Source of the DNA: Sulfuritortus calidifontis
GTDB taxonomy: Bacteria; Pseudomonadota; Gammaproteobacteria; Burkholderiales; Thiobacillaceae
Reading direction: 5' to 3'
NCBI RefSeq assembly: GCF_003967275.1
Contig: NZ_AP018721.1
Span: 1,240,001-1,304,000, forward strand
Length of the DNA: 64,000 bases
Made by a program: the position numbers and the translations under genes. Positions 63,969-64,000 of the stretch are shown here, piece after piece (within the stretch, counting starts at the first letter, position 1; each line of letters opens with the position of its first letter). Below the pieces are notes generated by a model, which had not been told where the DNA came from, ran no database searches, and was given only the letters and a program-made list of their open reading frames with translations.

Positions 63969-64000
63969 GCGTCCTCCTCAAAGCGCTTCACGATCTGGCG
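63965..64000 (-). CDS. 3' end of an unidentified gene
   Basis: The last 11 codons (RQIVKRFEEDA) of a gene that enters from beyond the window edge; its TGA overlaps the next ATG. Too short to name. Partner of the accessory-element gene downstream. Confidence 0.6.
   Translation of the reverse strand, partial: RQIVKRFEEDA

Overview
The window is high-GC chromosomal DNA of a betaproteobacterium. The housekeeping genes (gltX, uvrB, rne, rluC, grpE-dnaK, dnaJ, dapD/dapC, queF, smc, tsaB-rimI, ubiG-gph, ssrA) and their orders fit that class. Two DsrC/TusE-family genes and a CbbR-like LysR regulator hint at a sulfur-oxidising or chemolithotrophic member (Thiobacillus-like), but that is only an impression. 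Genus cannot be fixed from the sequence alone.

Layout. 1-5.5 kb: 3' end of rimO, a Nudix hydrolase and mnmA; then GST and gltX on the opposite strand, tRNA-Val(CAC), and two small unrecognised genes, one weakly FlaG-like. 5.67-8.75 kb: a compact 3,030-bp integrative element in the 3' half of tRNA-Asn(GTT), bounded by identical 45-bp att repeats. It carries a filamentous-phage-type replication initiator, a small HTH protein, a tyrosine integrase, a 106-nt cruciform and paired arm-type repeats. 8.8-21.2 kb: AsmA-like protein, aspartate-type aminotransferase, uvrB, a DsrC-like gene facing a MarR regulator, LMW phosphatase, rne, rluC, a HAD hydrolase, a Rieske protein, sppA and a Rof-like Rho modulator.

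21.2-34.6 kb is the most interesting part. grpE-dnaK and dnaJ, normally adjacent, are separated by about 9.5 kb of protein-quality-control genes. On the minus strand these are cbpA-cbpM-M48 protease, then ftsH-(IS)-trxC-(kefB pseudogene)-degP-like. On the plus strand there are three small heat-shock proteins and a cysteine-free DsrC-like protein. The content matches the known mobile heat-resistance loci (tLST/LHR, or TLPQC) but lacks clpK, yfdX, hdeD and psiE. The two arms diverge from back-to-back sigma-32-type promoters. grpE and dnaJ have similar promoters of their own, so native and acquired chaperones are probably induced together: sHSPs hold unfolded proteins, DnaK with DnaJ or CbpA refolds them, and FtsH, M48 and DegP degrade what cannot be rescued.

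34.6-64 kb: a 100-bp tandem hairpin repeat, an E2 acyltransferase without the usual subunit-binding domain, pxpBCA (5-oxoproline degradation), dapD-dapC, an EamA transporter, VOC and amidohydrolase genes, a PilZ-like protein and FGGY kinase, queF, smc, a GGDEF-EAL protein with an alpha/beta hydrolase, yoaA, a HIRAN protein, tsaB-rimI-UDG, lemA with two TPM proteins, lplT, a LysR regulator, ubiG-gph and tmRNA. Immediately after tmRNA lies the edge of what may be another integrated element. Two related MITE-like repeats (29.1 and 56.4 kb) share terminal inverted repeats.

All calls were made by reading the sequence and translations; no database search was run.
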